Shown here piece after piece: positions 6,461 to 6,835 of a DNA stretch of 6,835 bases. The stretch comes from Kiritimatiellia bacterium (GTDB taxonomy: Bacteria > Verrucomicrobiota > Kiritimatiellia > RFP12 > UBA1067). Below the pieces are notes generated by a model. It worked only from the letters and a program-made list of their open reading frames with translations. It ran no database searches and was not told the DNA's origin. Positions within the stretch are counted from its first letter, which is position 1, and each line of letters opens with the position of its first letter. The position numbers and the translations under genes are program-made. The stretch covers positions 1 to 6,835 of the forward strand of contig JAFPDR010000175.1 of NCBI GenBank assembly GCA_017389885.1, read 5' to 3'.

Positions 6461-6835
6461 TCATGCCGCGCAGTCGACCTGCCTCAGGTCTCTGACGAGG
6501 TAGGCGAAGAACTGCTCGAGTCGGTTCGACTTGTAGAGGGTGCGCAGCGGCAGCAGGGCCTTCGCTCCTTTCAGCGACCAGATCATGCCTGACTGCTTGA
6601 AGCGCTGTCCGATGACGGTCTTGCATCCGCTCTCGATGACGCCCGAGCCGATGAACCACCCGTTGGCTCGGTACTCGTCGTATTTCATCCTCCCGGCGTT
6701 GCTGCGGTAGTACTTGTACTCGCGCATGGCGTCCTTGCCGAGTCTGGCCCTCATGTTCTTCCATATGTAGTCCAGCACGTTCTGGACTTTCCCGGCCTTT
6801 ATGCATTCGGACCAGTAGTGGTGGCGGTACTTCCA
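6461..6835 (-). CDS. Transposase C-terminus (ISKra4-like), N-terminus outside window
   Basis: Partial: 124 codons are open from the right edge to a TGA at 6461-6463. A GTG at 6778 could be mistaken for a start, but the frame continues upstream without a stop to 6835 (WKYRHHYWSECIKAGK...), so this is the end of a longer protein. The core FIGSGVIESGCKTVIGQRFK followed by SGMIWSLKGAKALLPLRTL resembles the C-terminal catalytic region of DDE transposases of the ISKra4 type, with Glu68 of the visible part as the likely third acidic residue. It would catalyse cut or copy movement of an insertion sequence. The reading frame is intact here. The family name is from motif memory, so ISKra4 is moderately sure and 'transposase' is surer. 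Confidence 0.75.
   Translation of the reverse strand, partial: WKYRHHYWSECIKAGKVQNVLDYIWKNMRARLGKDAMREYKYYRSNAGRMKYDEYRANGWFIGSGVIESGCKTVIGQRFKQSGMIWSLKGAKALLPLRTLYKSNRLEQFFAYLVRDLRQVDCAA
6461..6835. mobile_element. Partial insertion sequence, one end in window
   Basis: Inferred from the transposase. The end downstream of the gene should lie between 6460 and about 6373, but no terminal inverted repeat can be assigned because the other end is outside the window. The given span covers only the coding part. Confidence 0.5.

Noticed and set aside
6461..6778. A complete 105-residue gene starting at GTG 6778
   Set aside because: The frame stays open upstream to the window edge with transposase-like residues, so the GTG is an internal Val codon.
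6420..6806. Second minus-strand frame across the transposase
   Set aside because: It overlaps the frame that carries the transposase motifs, and its own translation has no family features. Its end only reads through the 9-nt repeat.

Overview
The window shows four protein-coding regions, all on the minus strand, in GC-rich DNA that is almost fully coding up to about position 6252. Reading in the direction of transcription (high to low coordinates), it starts with the C-terminal end of a DDE-type transposase that runs off the right edge. A 208-bp intergenic region follows, and then three closely spaced genes for proteins with signal peptides. These encode a 705-residue BspA-like leucine-rich-repeat protein, an 862-residue SGNH/GDSL hydrolase fused to InlB-type and beta-sandwich modules, and a GH5-type glycoside hydrolase whose C-terminus is cut off by the left edge. 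The GH5 gene has no stop codon inside the window and was found by reading back from its start at 1526.

No marker gene identifies the host. The GC-rich, arginine-rich coding style, the large modular secreted proteins (BspA-like LRR, InlB B-repeat-like module, SGNH, GH5) and a short intergenic GC-rich repeat suggest a polysaccharide-degrading bacterium. The PVC superphylum (Verrucomicrobiota or Kiritimatiellota) is my best guess. This is an inference with modest confidence.

The three genes look like one operon. The gaps are 15 bp (LRR to SGNH) and 4 bp (SGNH to GH5), each start has a Shine-Dalgarno sequence, and the SD of the GH5 gene lies inside the last codons of the SGNH gene. A plausible promoter, a perfect 18-bp palindrome touching its -35 box, and a leader with two consecutive hairpins lie upstream of the LRR gene. 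The simplest reading is an exported carbohydrate-acting unit: the LRR protein for binding or surface contact, the SGNH enzyme for removing ester groups, and the GH5 enzyme for backbone cleavage. The substrate cannot be read from the sequence.

The least ordinary observations are these: the two complete proteins end in the same short motif (DGT...A.ILR at the very carboxyl end); the SGNH protein lacks the usual Asp of its Asp-x-x-His motif; the GH5 protein lacks the usual His after the third strand; the LRR protein is an internal duplication with a DNA offset of exactly 1020 bp; and a 9-nt-period repeat lies directly against the transposase stop codon.
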